Below, in pieces: positions 1 to 11,429 of a stretch of DNA of 64,000 nucleotides (position 1 is the stretch's first letter; every line of letters begins with the position of its first letter). Under the pieces are notes generated by a model. It was given only the letters and a program-made list of their open reading frames with translations, was not told the origin of the DNA and searched no databases. Origin of the DNA: Atherinomorus stipes (Eukaryota > Chordata > Actinopteri > Atheriniformes > Atherinidae); NCBI GenBank assembly GCA_023101725.1, contig JALJCO010000014.1, forward strand, positions 372,001-436,000, written 5' to 3'. The position numbers and the translations under genes were made by a program.

Positions 1-374
1 TCTGCTATAGAAAGAAAATGATCACTTTGTTAAAGCCAGAGTTTGTAATCCTAGTCAGAAACACTTTTTGTCATACCAGGTGAAATGGTCCTTCCATTCT
101 GACAGAAGTCAATACACGTATTCATAACAAGGAATCTCTATGTGAGAGCTGCAGTTTTGTAAAAACTCTGACTAACTTCTGCCATTGGTACAAAAAGGCA
201 GGAACTGCTAATTCGGAACGTAGTATAGACACTAATCGATGCTTTTATGTCTCATCTCTGTCCCTCCCCTCTCACCATCCCCCACGTGAACCTCTCTGTG
301 CGACACTCACTGTAAACAAATATAGCTGACAGACTGCTAACAAAACTGCGCCAAACAAAACAAAACAAAACAAC

Positions 375-565
375 AGATAAGGATTAAGTCTTGGAGGCGT
401 TGACATTTGCAGTGTGGACTTCTTACACCGCAGAAGGAGTTGGAGGTGAGTGGATTCATGCTTTTAGAAACCTGGTTTGTCAGCTGTTTACTAGCAAGCT
501 AATGAGCTAATGAGCTAAAACATCAGCACACACGCCCCTGCGCTCTGAAGGCGTGGTTTCAGGTT
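375..565 (+). mobile_element. Partial copy of the TTAA MITE found whole at 32095-32610 (family D)
   Basis: This stretch aligns by eye with 32353-32545: the shared run around GCAGAAGGAGTTGGAG, the GCTGTTTA motif and the closing CGCTCTG-AGGCGTGGTTTCAGG are all in the same order. Neither terminal inverted repeat is present here, so this is an internal fragment. Homology upstream of about 375 is too weak to call. No host gene is visible in 1-374. Confidence 0.7.
391..445 (+). pseudogene. Exon-like ORF with GTGAGT splice donor inside family D fragment
   Basis: Starting from a TTG that stands where the other copy has ATG, 18 codons stay open (LEALTFAVWTSYTAEGVG) up to an excellent donor, GAG|GTGAGT, at 445/446. 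The equivalent stretch at 32362-32416 has exactly the same 55-nt length and the same donor position; it keeps the ATG but has gained a stop. The equal length suggests that a first exon is the ancestral state. I recognise no protein family. Confidence 0.4.
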
Positions 566-655
566 GCTCATCATTTTCGATATCTTGCATACTTTGATTT
601 GATTTTATATTCTCTCTTTTACTGTTATGTAAGTTTATCAAAAGTGTAGGATTGA

Positions 656-1055
656 ATTTATAACTCGTCCGTTTTTACAGCAAGTAAATGAAAGTAACCA
701 AGTAACTTTTAGTTCTTTTTCTTTCACTTGAGTACAGTTTAGGTAAAGTAAAGATACTTTTACTTAATTACAATTTTTCAGTACTTGATGGGGCGACTGT
801 AGCTCAGGTGGAAGAGCAGTTGTCTTTCAACCGGAGGGTTGTGGGATCAACTCCAGGCTTCCCCAGGCTTTGTGCCAAAGTGTCCTTGGGCAAGAAACTG
901 AACCCCAAGTGGCCTCCCAGTGCCCCCATCAGGGTATGAATGTGTGTGTGACTGGGTGAATGTGATATGTAGTGTAAAGCGCTTTGAGCGGTTAGTATGA
1001 CTGGAAAAGCGCTATATAAGTACAGTCCATTTACCATTTACTTTTTTCACCTCTG
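656..1055 (+). mobile_element. hAT (Tol2-like) terminal region, interrupted by a SINE
   Basis: Repeated ACTT/AAGTA motifs (CACTTGAGTACAG, ACTTTTACTTAATTAC, CAGTACTT), then CTTTTTTCACCTCTG after the SINE, resemble the subterminal repeats and the CACCTCTG end typical of Tol2-like hAT elements. The two parts flank the SINE at 789-1040. Only one end is visible; no opposite CAGAGGTG end was found upstream. The assignment rests on recall of the Tol2 terminal pattern. Confidence 0.5.
789..1040 (+). mobile_element. tRNA-derived SINE
   Basis: A polymerase III type head has a box A (TAGCTCAGGTGG, 800-811) and a degenerate box B near 843-854. The body is typical of a high-copy fish SINE: a 'CCTTGGGCAAG' motif, 'GTGTGTGTGACTGGGTGAATG', then 'GTAAAGCGCTTTGAGCGG' and a tail ending 'CCATTTACCATTTA'. 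TACTT occurs on both sides and may be a short target duplication. It sits inside the Tol2-like end, so it is the younger insertion. Confidence 0.8.
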
Positions 1056-2702
1056 CTCACGCCCCCAATTTCAAAAGACTCCACAACGACACCAGACAGC
1101 CAAAAATCAGCCTGGTGTGTGTCCGCCCTAATAAAGCATTCTTGTCAACAGATCTCTTAAGTGGAAATCAGTGTAAATAGTATATACTAACATTTCTAAA
1201 AGTCAACTCCAATGATTGTGAAATGCAGTTTTAAACAATGGGTCACTTTCCTTCTAAACCCTTAAAGGATAGTTTTCTTCTTTTTTCAGCTTGGACCTTA
1301 TTTCTAGGAGTATATACGTGCATTTACTCACCTCTAAAATTTCTGCATCTCTTTGAGTCCTTCGGAAGATATTGCGTTGAGTCGCCCTTCGGCGTAAATC
1401 CAGTATACTGGCAGAGACGGGGCAGCCTCTTAAGGAATTATCTGCAGCAAAACTCCTTTTTTCACCAATACTTTAAGAAGAATGAAGGAATGAACGAGGA
1501 CTATTGTCCTGTGAGTTCAGAGGTTGAACATTTTCAGTTTGGTGGTGTCTGGGTAGCGAGCTGCTCTGACAGCTATATTGCGGCGCGCGGCCTGTTAAAG
1601 TGTTGAGAAAACCTCCCAATAACTAACAATAAGTTAATTTTGAACTTAAAGGACAATAGTACTCGTTCATTCGTTCGCTCTACTTAAAGCATTGATGAAA
1701 TGAAGGAGTTTGCTGCAGATAATGCCTTATACAGAAGCTACCCCGTCTCTCCCATTATACTGGATGTACGCTGAAGGGCCACTCAGCGTAAAATCTTCTG
1801 AAGGAGTCAAAGTGATGCAGAAATTTTAGCTGGTGATTGAGGGGGAATTCATATTCCTGTCTTGACCCTCAATTGCAAAAACACGCACTCCTGCAAAGTG
1901 CAAGTGGTGTCCCGATTCTCAGAACGTGAGGTTGAGGGGCAAGTTTGGGGGCTGAATCACCCTCAATATTGAGATTCTCCGACACCACCATTGTGAGTAA
2001 GGACTACCCAGAATGCAAGTGGAAAAGAAGGCGAGCTACAAATGTAACAAATTTTCTTTGTTAATGGAGATTTGAATATTACGAAAACCATTGTATTATC
2101 TTAGTTTAGGCCTATTATTGATTAGTTACCTCATTGTTGCATAACATTTATTTCTATTTTACAACCTTTGGTCAATAGCGGCTGGTGCGGTCAAGCCATG
2201 TTGCTATTGTTTAAGTTAGTAAACGTTACAGAAATAGTCATTTTTCTCGGTGCTAATGTTGTTGTTTTATCAAAATAACAGCCTGTATAACATTGTTCCG
2301 ATAATGGTATAAGACGACCAGGCTAATGTCATCTCCCGTAGCTGCCGAGTTATCTAGCGATAGTTATAGCTGGTGTTTACCTTTCAATAAGCTGTAGTAT
2401 GCGGTGACAGCTGAATATGTCCATGGTGGTGTTATTCATTGAGACTTTGTTTGATAACTCTAACAGAAGGAATAATTGACAGATAGTCTGCAACAATTTC
2501 AAAAACATGGACCTGATGGAGCCGTCAATAATAGCCGTGTTTGTGGCTTATGATTAAACAGACATGTTTAACAGTGCAAATACAGTAAATGCTTCTTCTT
2601 CTTCTCCTTCTTAACTGACGCTTTGACATAATGCTGCTCCCCACAGTTTGAAGATATATCTGCATTTAAGGGGTGTCCCATTTCTAAGACACAAAATAGA
2701 CA

Positions 2703-2780
2703 AAATAGAATAGAATAGAATAGAATAGAATAGAATAGAATAGAATAGAATAGAATAGAATAGAATAGAATAGAATAGAA
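2703..2780. repeat. (AATAG)n pentanucleotide microsatellite
   Basis: About fifteen near-perfect tandem copies of the pentamer. It lies directly next to a retroelement-like 3' end read on the minus strand, so it is probably that element's expanded tail. Confidence 0.95.
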
Positions 2781-2930
2781 AAAATCTTTAATGTCCACCA
2801 GGATAGAAAATTGTCTTTGGCTCACCAATATTAAAATACAAACACCTACAGAAAATAAAAACAACACTTGAGAAAATAAATACAGTAAAATACAGCAAGA
2901 AACATAAAACATAAAACTTGAGCAGTTCAG
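2781..2930 (-). mobile_element. Probable non-LTR retroelement 3' end (antisense)
   Basis: Read on the minus strand, this ends with a 'TCCTGGTGGACATTAAAGA' type 3' end followed directly by the pentamer tail. A polyadenylation-like region next to short tandem repeats is usual for fish LINE and SINE tails. The family is not identified. Confidence 0.4.
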
Positions 2931-3171
2931 GTCATACGCGTGGGAACTTCATTTTCATGAATTCACGAGATTGATGGCATTTGGGACAAAGGATATCTTC
3001 ATAGAACCTCCAGACAGGGGAACCCTTAACACTTGGTTTTGAGGGCTACCAAGATTGAGGGTTGAGCTTGAGGGTTAAGATAGGAATTGGAATTGGCCCT
3101 AAATGTATGTATAAACTCCTTGAAATAAGGTCCAGGGTAAAAAAAAAAAAAAAAAGAAAGTTATCCTTTAA

Positions 3172-4350
3172 AAATATCTAACTACCGGTCATACAATAAA
3201 TGTATTTTACTAAACAGAAACCTGGGTACATCATGACAAATATGTCGCAATAAATTTCACATATCCTGAATTAAACTGGCCAAACTAAGAGCTGCTCTAT
3301 GTAACAGCAAGAGTGGGAACCAGAGAGCTGAACTGGCTGCAGCACATAGCCCCTTCAAGCCGTTTTCTCACATGCACTGCAATCCTCAAACCTACTAATA
3401 TTCATGAGGGCTGGCGTGTGAGGACGCAAATGTTTGCAAAATCTCGACTTCTTGCATGGATTTTCCATCCTGCTTCCTACACAGAAGATCAGCAGGTGAA
3501 ACAGTGTGAACATATCAGCTGGTGCCAACACAAAAACATTCAGCCATCATTTTCCTCGTTTGGTAAAGCAAACATTTATTTCTGCTTCCTGTTCAGTGGT
3601 TGCAGGTGATTATCTGACCGCTAAATCTCTTTTATTACCTTTGGCCATGTTTCAGACTGGAGGCAGCTATGGAGCTGCAGCTGGCAACCAACAACTCAAT
3701 AAGGCGGTCAGGTTGTGGAGGTGGTCCTGAACACATACCGCCCTCTAGAGGCCGAGCAGTCGGGACTTCACCCCAGCTTTTCCATCCAAACACCGTTTTC
3801 TTTCAGGAAAGAAATCAGTTTCACTGCAGTTTAAGTGGGAAAGTTGTTTAATTTGTGGAGAGAATTTTCCTCTCTCTTCATCCCTCCTTTTCTTTCGTTC
3901 CTCATCTCCGGCCATCGTTTACACCCTTCTTTCTCTTCCCAAAGTCTTTCCCTCCTCTCCTCTCATGTGACCTTCACTCCTCACCTTTAACTCCTCTTTC
4001 TCCCTAAATTCTCCTCCCTTGTTGGAGCCTCCTTCACTCCCTCCCTCTACATATCCTCTCTTCTACTGTTTCCCCCTCTTTATCTCTCTCTTCTTGGTCA
4101 GGGGTCTTTATTGTCTCCTTCTCGGCTCTCTGTGGGAACAACCTCTCTGTTTGTTGACCAATAGGAGCAATTCATCCCAGCTTTTTTTTTTTTTTTCTTA
4201 GAAAGAAAAGGCAGGATAAAAGCCCCCATCCTCTATACACACACACAGTCCTACCCGGCAACCCCCCCCCCCCCACCCCTCCCACCGAGGCCCTCTGAGT
4301 TTGTTTAAGAGATTGAGGGTAAAAGAAAGACAGAAAGAAAGAGGGACAGA
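3172..4350. other. No gene seen; pyrimidine-rich stretch 3860-4110
   Basis: The ORFs here are short and look random. From 3860 to about 4110 the plus strand is strongly C/T-rich (TCCTCTC and TTTCTCTC runs), followed by a T13 run near 4187 and a C run near 4264. Purine-rich GAAAGA repeats follow at 4320-4350. Confidence 0.6.
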
Positions 4351-4360
4351 GAGAAAGCGT

Positions 4361-4445
4361 CCGCCCATTAAGGTAATTATATAGAGCCTGTGTTCCTGTT
4401 AGGGCCCTTAATTGATGTTAATGTTTGCCTAATTGGGGAGATTGG
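4361..4445. promoter_or_regulatory. Candidate conserved enhancer block rich in homeodomain sites
   Basis: A compact run holds CATTAA, GGTAATTATA, CTTAATTGATGTTAATG and CCTAATTGG, that is at least five TAAT/ATTA cores in 85 bp. It is free of transposon signatures and has a balanced, non-repetitive composition unlike its surroundings. Conservation cannot be tested here, so the call rests on motif density only. Confidence 0.3.
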
Positions 4446-5379
4446 AGGAATTGGGGGGTGTGGGGGTCCCTCCTGAAAAGGTCCCTCTTCCTCCCAGGGA
4501 ACACTCTTCAGTCCTCCTCACATCTTCTCACTCTGACGTTCACACCTTCCCACAATAGCTGTCACCTCCAGCTTTCTCACATTACCTTTTCTGAACCCAC
4601 CGCCCTCCCCCTCTCCACCCTTTCCCCCCTCCATCTCCCTCTCCACCTCTCCTCACCCCTTCTGGCCAACCGAACAGACTCAAACTAAACGAACTACATG
4701 AAAACAGAAATGCAGTGAGCTCAGTTTTACTGCAAATGTTTTATCCACTAACACGGGCCAATAAAACTCCACCGTTTTTACAATTTTAAAATTCTTCATA
4801 AGCATCAGAGAAAAATGTGTCTTTTATTAAAGTTTGCCATTAATTAATTGTTTTTATTATTCTTTTAAACAGCTGATCTAACCCTCAGTGGTCCCCCAAG
4901 AAAACCCAAACCCAACCAGATCCCTGCAGAAAAAAGGCCTTTAGAAAATCATATAATCTAAGATATTTTTTCAGCTTCAGACCCAATCAGCCCCCAAAAC
5001 TTTTTTTTATCCATTTGTCACTCTGACGTTCACACAAAACTTTTTCCATATTTTTTTTTCATAAAACCACCACATATTTAACAAGGACAGCAGAAAAAGT
5101 CCACAGTGAAGAGCAGTGAACTGTTTCAGGAAGTTATTAGTGTTTTATATGTGAATTTAACAGCAGTGATTTTAGTGCTTCATTATTTTACAGGTTTTTA
5201 TAAAAACTCACACTTGTGAGCCATAAAAGTACCATAAAAATCACAGATATTAACATTTGTCTTTACTTTCTGATCTAAAATATTTAACAATTTCAGAGCT
5301 ACAACTACAAGGTTATTTATTCATTTATTTTTCCGGTTATTTTTATAATATCCCTTTTAATAAAAAGAAAAAAACAGAT
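4446..5379. other. No gene seen
   Basis: C/T-rich to about 4680, then AT-rich single-copy-looking DNA. The block 4895-4990 (TCCCTGCAG, then CTTTAGAAAATCATA) has a weak second version at 5815-5870, suggesting an old duplication. Confidence 0.5.
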
Positions 5380-5421
5380 TATATATATATACTGTATATA
5401 TATATATATATATATATATAT
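5380..5421. repeat. (TA)n microsatellite
   Basis: About twenty TA units interrupted once by ACTG. The 'YIYIYI' ORF here comes from this repeat. Confidence 0.95.
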
Positions 5422-5770
5422 GTTAGGGAAGCAATGATGCAAAAATTCATTTGATACTTCAATGTGACAGTTTGATACTTTTTCTATGAAAAAAAAAAAT
5501 CCTACTTTTTTTTACCATTGTGCTTTTGTCCACAATGGTTTACCATCAGAGCCACACTTAGCATGAAGACCAAAGTTGCTCCAAACACCACATCTGAATG
5601 TAGTTAAATGCAGATCCACTGAGTTTTCAACACAGAGCTCATTGTCAGAACACAAGTTGATGAAATAAATTAACAATTCTTTATTGTTCGATATTCGATA
5701 ATGGTGGTCATGGTTCGGTACAAACCTGTATTGAACGGTTTAATATAAATACATGTATTGTTGCACCCCA
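5422..5770. mobile_element. Possible degenerate hAT-type element
   Basis: The right edge ends TGTTGCACCCC and the left edge TTAGGGAAGCAATGATGCAA is a weak inverted match. A GGGGTGCAAC-type terminus is common among fish hAT elements. The inverted repeats are imperfect and no 8-bp duplication is visible. Confidence 0.3.
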
Positions 5771-7023
5771 ATATAAATATATGACCAATCCAGGTCTCAG
5801 TTCAGGATTCTGGAGACCCAAATGAGTCCCTGCAGGAAACAAAAGCTTTAAGAATCATAAATATGTTTTTTTCACTATCAAAGCTTAAATCTTTTCATCA
5901 GCTTCACTCTGAATAAAATCTTCTCCATGACCAAAACATTTTCTGAATAACATCTGTGATGAAAAGTGAAACTGCAGATTTTGACTCTTACCTTTTGAAT
6001 CCCATGCTTTTAATATCTTCACAGTTTAAAGTGGTGAACATTGAAATCTAAAAGGTTCAATGCCAGGCTCAACATATGGTTTATTAGAGGATAAAAATCA
6101 CTATATGTCATTCTAATGTTGTGATTTCACCTAAAAATAACTTCAGTGGTGCCAAGAGGTTCTTGTTTTTTTGTTTGTTTGTTTCTGTTTGTTTGTTTTT
6201 GTTTTTTGTTTCTTTCAGTAACTAGACAAATGTAGGTATAAAACAACAAAATCAAATTATTTCACATAAAAAATTAACTCTGACACAACAATAAAATGAA
6301 AAATAGTCAACAAGGGGAAAAACCATCCAAATAAAAACACTGAATAGTTAAAATAATAAATGTGACTAAAAACTGTCTGAAAAGAAATTATTTAACAAAT
6401 ATTAGAGAAACAACCTTAGATATTTATGATACTTTATCAGCTTTGTATTTGTCCTTTCTTAAATGTGTAAATTATCGACTTGTGATGTTGGCGGATTAAT
6501 GAATCAACATAAGCACAGAATCTCTGTTGCTCACAAAAGACAAATGAATAGAAAAATGTATAAATAATAATCAGATATTTTACACGATCATTACTGCCTT
6601 TATTTATTTTGGGGGGAGATTTTTATGATAATAATAAATAATAGCCTTAGCTGCAAGTTTATTCACTATGAACTGAAACAGGTCTGACTTGACTTCCTAC
6701 ATCTCAGTGATGGTTTCTATGTTGACATGCATCCTCCAGGATTCCACATTTTGTGATGGTTCCCACCTAAAATATTAGATTTTTCAGCAGCTTTTGTAAA
6801 AAGTTGAATAGTATCTAGAGTTTGTTTTCCTTCATTCTTATTTTCTTCTCGCAAAAGTGCCTGAAATTTATTTCAAATATTGTTTATTGTATTTATTATA
6901 ATAATATCAACTAGTAAAACTTCAAATTCCAACATTAATCATTAACATAATTGCACTGGCAGAGTTCTCCTTCTTTTTCTTCTTCTTCTGTTATAATAGA
7001 TTGTGCAGACTGAACTCATCTAC
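5771..7023. other. AT-rich intergenic DNA, no gene seen
   Basis: Includes a (GTTT)n-like stretch at about 6164-6206. No open reading frame of note on either strand and no transposon ends recognised. Confidence 0.55.
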
Positions 7024-8141
7024 GGCCCTGTCCCAATACCCGCACTTCCACCCTTGTGCCCCTAGAATGCGGGTTCCTGTTGAAGGGTTCAAGTCTATAC
7101 TATGTCCCAATTCTGCAGAGTGGAGGTTGGCCCCGCCCCCTTTGCACCCTCAATCAACACTTCGGCAAAGTCAGCATCCACGCTGACTTCGTCGAGTCAT
7201 ATCGCCCACAATTCACGGGTGTTTGACATTTTGAACCATAAAGGTGGAAAATGGCCGTCTTTGGTGATTGCTATGCTATATATGAAATAATTACCAAAAT
7301 TTGCCCTGCTACTTGGAAATATGCTTGAAATATATGAAAATTATTAGTTTACTACTAAAGGTACCCATATTTATTTTTTCATTTAAACTTTATTTACACA
7401 GATAAGTCCCACTGAAACCCGATGTCTTTGCAAGAGAGACCTGTTTACCTAACATACATGTCTTTATGGCATGTGGAGATTTGTGGACATTCTGCCCCAA
7501 CAATAACAGTCACAGTGCAGCAAATTAAATCATTATTATACACTTAGCTAAGTATGTAAAAAAAGTTATTTATCCCTGTACAGGTGAAATTATACAGCCA
7601 CCTTACACAAATTACTTCAGTTATTCATTTATTTATTAATTAAACACGTGTGGATTTTATAACAAATATTTTACAAGAACAGATAAAATGACTCAACATT
7701 ACTCAGTTTAGGTCTGAAGTTTCTTCACCAGGCACAGAAATAAGGTTGAGTTACAGCTAGAAACAATGACATGAGAGTTTTAATTCCTCTTTAATTCCAA
7801 ATAAAAGCTCATTCCGCTTTAGGAAGACCATGTAAAGCCTTAATTCTGTTCGAAAACAATAACTCAGAATAAAACTTAATTCTGAACAAAGTGGTTGGTT
7901 TATTTCTCTTTTAATTCTGAATAATTTAATTCAGTATAATTAATTCTGAAATAAAAATCATCATGTAACCAGGGCCAATGACGTGAAATGTCACTGCAGT
8001 GCAAGCTGATGGCGGAACCATCACTATCCCAATTATGCTGTTTCCCACACTTGAAACCTGCACACTCAAACCCTTAATGTGCACTTAACTGCACACTTCA
8101 TACAGGGCTGGAGGGCTTAGTGGGGGTATTGGGACAGGACC
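7024..8141. mobile_element. Non-autonomous DNA transposon with CCTGTCCCAATACCC ends
   Basis: The left terminus GGCCCTGTCCCAATACCCGC and the inverted right terminus GGTCCTGTCCCAATACCCCC agree at 18 of 20 positions. The subterminal regions both carry GCACTT/GCACAC motifs and 'CCCAAT'. The interior is AT-rich and has no transposase; 7800-7975 contains paired AATTCTGAA motifs that may be a further nested AT-rich element. Superfamily not assigned; no clear target duplication. Confidence 0.75.
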
Positions 8142-9204
8142 TAAGGCACATTGCTGCCCTCAATGCCTGAAGCCTGGAGATGGTATCAGGATGAAGAACT
8201 GGGTGTTGTGGGCGGTTCCTGAGGTGAACTTGAACTTCATTAGAAGACAAATTCATACATTATTTTTTAATAATTCTGTGAAGGAACTCTCAGCGACTAA
8301 CCTGCACAAGTGCTTGCCTTATGTTCACCGAAGCTTCTGAGCTCAGCCTCATGTATTTATTTGCTCCAGTTTGTGCAACTTCAACCCTGACATCTACAAC
8401 AGAGCTTATGAGGATGATGAAGAGAAGGAGGGGCACATGTGATCACTGCAGCAGATGCTATCTTGCTTTGCTGAAACGTTTCAAACTGCAGGTTGATCCT
8501 GACACACCTTCTTTTTTTCATGTTCGTGTTCAACCACTTTCTGATGCTTTACTGTCCAAAGGTACCAGTTTATACTTCTACTTTACTAAAGCTCCAAACA
8601 CTGAGTGCCAAATACTCATTTTAATAATGCACATACACATATACACAGCTTGCAAATATCCGGAGAGGTGAATTTTCTCAGTGCTGAAGAAAGACATACA
8701 GGAACTTATTCTAATTATGGTAATTTAGTATCCTGATACTATACGTCCAATGATTGTTAATGAAAATGATTTTGATTAGCTTATAAATGAACCCTCTTGT
8801 AGCCATCTCTGATTCTGAGAGGGAATACTTGCCTGGACTGTTTGACATGGTCCCTCTATCAGAAATTATGATGCATAATGTAACTGAAGCAACATGAGAT
8901 GACAACTCTGAGCCTTTACCTGATAATAACATAATATTTAGGGGAGTTTCTGAAGGTGGTCGATGCAGCAGGATGGAGAATGTAGCTTTGGAAAATCTGT
9001 GGGAGCAGCATTGGTCCAAGTAGCAATATACTGTAATCATGGACGATGATGTCTGCTGGGTGAAGTGCAGTACAGGTGGCTCAGACAGTTTGACAAGACA
9101 ACTTCGGCTGAATTAGCTGAGTTTGCATTAGTAGCTGGGCAGCATTATGAATTCCTGGAGGTTCTGATGGGTAATTAGACATGTTGCTCTGCAGCATCAT
9201 CATG
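8142..9204. other. No gene seen
   Basis: A 116-codon ORF at 8321-8671 has no recognisable domain and no flanking splice or Kozak support. The rest is ordinary AT-rich DNA. Confidence 0.5.
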
Positions 9205-9414
9205 GTCTAAATCAGGGTTTCTCAGTCCTGGTCCTCAGGGACCCCTGCCCTGCATGTATTCCAGGTTTCCAACTCGACTCAACTGTTCATCAAGTTCTTT
9301 GCAAGCCTGTTAATGAGCCATTCATCTGAGTCAGGTGTGTTGAAGTAGAAATATCTTGAAAACCAGCAGGGCAGGGGTCCCTGAAGACCAGGATTAAGAA
9401 ACAGTGGTCTAAAT
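9205..9414. mobile_element. Palindromic hAT-type MITE with exact 8-bp target duplication
   Basis: The 194-bp element at 9213-9406 starts CAGGGTTTCTCAG and ends TAAGAAACAGTG, with long inverted arms containing GGTCCTCAGGGACCCCTGCCCTGC. The 8-bp GTCTAAAT occurs at 9205-9212 and again at 9407-9414, as expected for hAT insertion. Confidence 0.9.
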
Positions 9415-9502
9415 GATTAGTTTTCATTTGAAGTAGCTGACCCAGTCATTTCAGCAAGCGTACATGTGAGCATAGTTATAAAGTAGCTCAGGGCAAATCA
9501 AT

Positions 9503-9672
9503 TCAGGTCTACGAGGGCCACAATCCAGAAGGTCTTTCATCTCTCCCTGCTCCAACACACCTGATTGAAATGAAATCCAATAGCCAATCAAGCTCTGCAC
9601 AATGACTCATTAACTTGTCTGATCAGGGATACATGGAAAACCTCCTGGATTGTAGGTTTTCTCATGGGACTG
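9503..9672. mobile_element. Degenerate palindromic MITE (GAGGGCCACAATCCAG type)
   Basis: Inverted arms around 'ACAATCCAG-AGGT' and 'CCTCCTGGATTGTAGG' enclose 'CCAACACACCTGATT' and a 'GCTCTGCACAATGACTCATTAA' core. A related element lies at 53157-53345. The ends are eroded, so the limits are approximate. Confidence 0.6.
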
Positions 9673-10120
9673 TATTAAGTATGATGTAGTTGAAATAGCT
9701 AATTCATTTTTCTCATACATATATAAAGCTGGATGTCATCTGCATATTGAGGGAAATAAATGTAGTGTTGCCTGATCGTTTTGTCTTATGGGAAGATGTA
9801 TTGGATGAATAGTAGCAGTCTGATCAGTGTCACGTGAAACCCCAGGACCTTCTTTGCATTGTTGGCACTCATCGATGACAAACAAACTAGAATTTATTCA
9901 ATAATTGTGACTAAAACAACCATATTTTAATATTTTTACTGATAACAGATGAAACCAAATAAGTCCAAGTCAGTTTGACTTATCCAGACCAAACAAACCA
10001 TAAAAATACAAAACCATTCAAAGATTTGGACACTCTCCCAGTAACGGTCAACTATATACTATAAGTTTCATCCAGTTATCAATAAATCTAATGGGAATGT
10101 TTCCAAATCTTTTGCTGGTA

Positions 10121-10353
10121 GTGTAGAGCAGCGTTTCCCAACTTTGGTCCTCAGGACCCGCTGCCCTGCATGTCATGGAGGCAACCCAAATGTTGCACAC
10201 CTGAATCAAATGAATGGCTCATTAACAGGCTTGTACAGAACTTGATGTGGAAGTTCATGAATCTGAATCAGGTGTGTTGGTTTAAGAACAATTGATTAAG
10301 ACGTGCAGGGCAGTGGGTCCTGAAGACCGGAGTTGAGAAACACTGGTGTAGAG
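10121..10353. mobile_element. Palindromic hAT-type MITE, second copy, exact 8-bp duplication
   Basis: The 217-bp element at 10129-10345 starts CAGCGTTTCCCAAC and ends GTTGAGAAACACTG. GTGTAGAG flanks it on both sides (10121-10128, 10346-10353). It shares its arms (CTGCCCTGCATGT) and core with the copy at 9213-9406 and so belongs to the same family. Confidence 0.92.
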
Positions 10354-10368
10354 GACAGCTCAAACATA

Positions 10369-11356
10369 AGTGCATTCAGACAGAGAGGTTCTAAGAACGC
10401 AGTTCCTATAACTACCCGTCTCGAGTTTGGTTATAAGTACTACCCTTCCCCATCAGTTTGCGGTCACACATGAGGGAGGAACTTGATTGGGACCATGTTT
10501 GATGCAGTCGTCTGCGACAGTGACAAATTTATGCCCCAGCAGATCTGATAGAAAACTGCTGTTTCTCGTCTCTTTTATTCAAAGCTATTATAAAAGCTAG
10601 CTTACCAGCTTTCCATCATCACGGTCATTTGTATCATGTAACAGAACAGCCCCCCTTTGGAAAACTGCCCTTCTCACGTCTTGTTTACCTTTTGTTGAAG
10701 TACGCCTGGACACTTTAGTGGACGGACCAGGGTTCGCTCACTAAAGATAGTACTGACAATTGGGTTTTCCATCTCTTTTATTCAAAGCTATTATAAAAGC
10801 TAACTTACCAGCTTTACCTTCCTTTCACTTGTTTACCTTTTGTTGAAATGCGCCTGGAGTCCACTAAAGTGTCCGGGCGGCAGCCGCAGATTCTACTGCC
10901 ACATTTTGCAGTTGTATTTGTGTCATTACATTACATTTGTATGGAAATAATTGCTTTTGGACATTTAAAAATAGCTATCAATTCGGGACGTGTGCCATTG
11001 TGATCGATTTAATAATGAATTAATACACTCCTATTGTAATAGTTCTTGTTGTTATTATGATATCAGTAAACAGTTAAACAGGTAAACAGCTGTGGGACTT
11101 TTTAAATATGGCGGGGCAGAAGAAGCAGAAATGATGAAAGGGGCATGGTTTGCCAGTTCTACCAATTACCAAACATCTACACATTTCAGTTCCTATTGAA
11201 CTCCGAAAAGACCCTACCTCAGAGTAGGAGCTAAAAAGGTTATAGGAACTGAGGGCCGAGGTCCCTTGTTCCTATATGTCCGAATGGGCAAAAAAATGGC
11301 CTGGTTCCCAAAAAGGATACAGGAACTCCAGAAGGTTCCTACAGTCCGAAAGCACC
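10369..11356. mobile_element. Inverted-repeat DNA transposon (GTGC-TTC-GACTG ends)
   Basis: The left end GTGCATTCAGACAGAGAGGTTCT and the inverted right end GTGCTTTCGGACTGTAGGAACCTTCT are related. The interior has a duplicated block: CTCTTTTATTCAAAGCTATTATAAAAGCT occurs near 10570 and again near 10771. No transposase was found. Target duplication unclear. Confidence 0.6.
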
Positions 11357-11429
11357 TCATTACAACCTAGGCTGGTCCAGAGCAAGAAAGAGAGCCAGTA
11401 AAACCCACCAAACCTGACTTTATAGAACC

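Larger units (their letters stand above)
1837..3099. mobile_element. DNA transposon nested in family A element
   Basis: Terminal repeats of about 32 bp face each other at 1841-1872 and 3068-3099. Both read, from the outside in, as a GGG start, an AATTC core, ATTCCT-TCTT and ACCCTCAA. The host family A arm is split exactly at these limits. No transposase is visible inside. The superfamily is not assigned because no clear target duplication can be seen. Confidence 0.6.
1262..3171. mobile_element. Palindromic TTAA element (family A), copy 1, with nested insertion
   Basis: The element is bounded by TTAA at 1262-1265 and 3168-3171. The left end AAGGATAGTTTTCTTC is matched in inverted orientation by the right end GAAAGTTATCCTT. 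The inverted repeat is very long: 1266-1506 pairs with about 1650-1835 and then with 3100-3167, so most of the element could fold into one hairpin. The right arm is cut near 1836 and resumes near 3100, showing a second element inside. A 476-bp copy without the insert is at 35500-35975. The 122-codon ORF here is not conserved and is rejected as coding. Confidence 0.75.

Noticed and set aside
789..860. tRNA gene
   Set aside because: Box A and a degenerate box B are followed by a long SINE body; no clean cloverleaf.
1238..1606. 122-codon ORF as a gene
   Set aside because: It lies in one arm of a palindromic transposon; the frame is not kept in the copy at 35500-35975.
4425..4688. 87-codon ORF
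   Set aside because: Pyrimidine-rich translation (Leu/Ser/Pro/Thr), no start context or domain.
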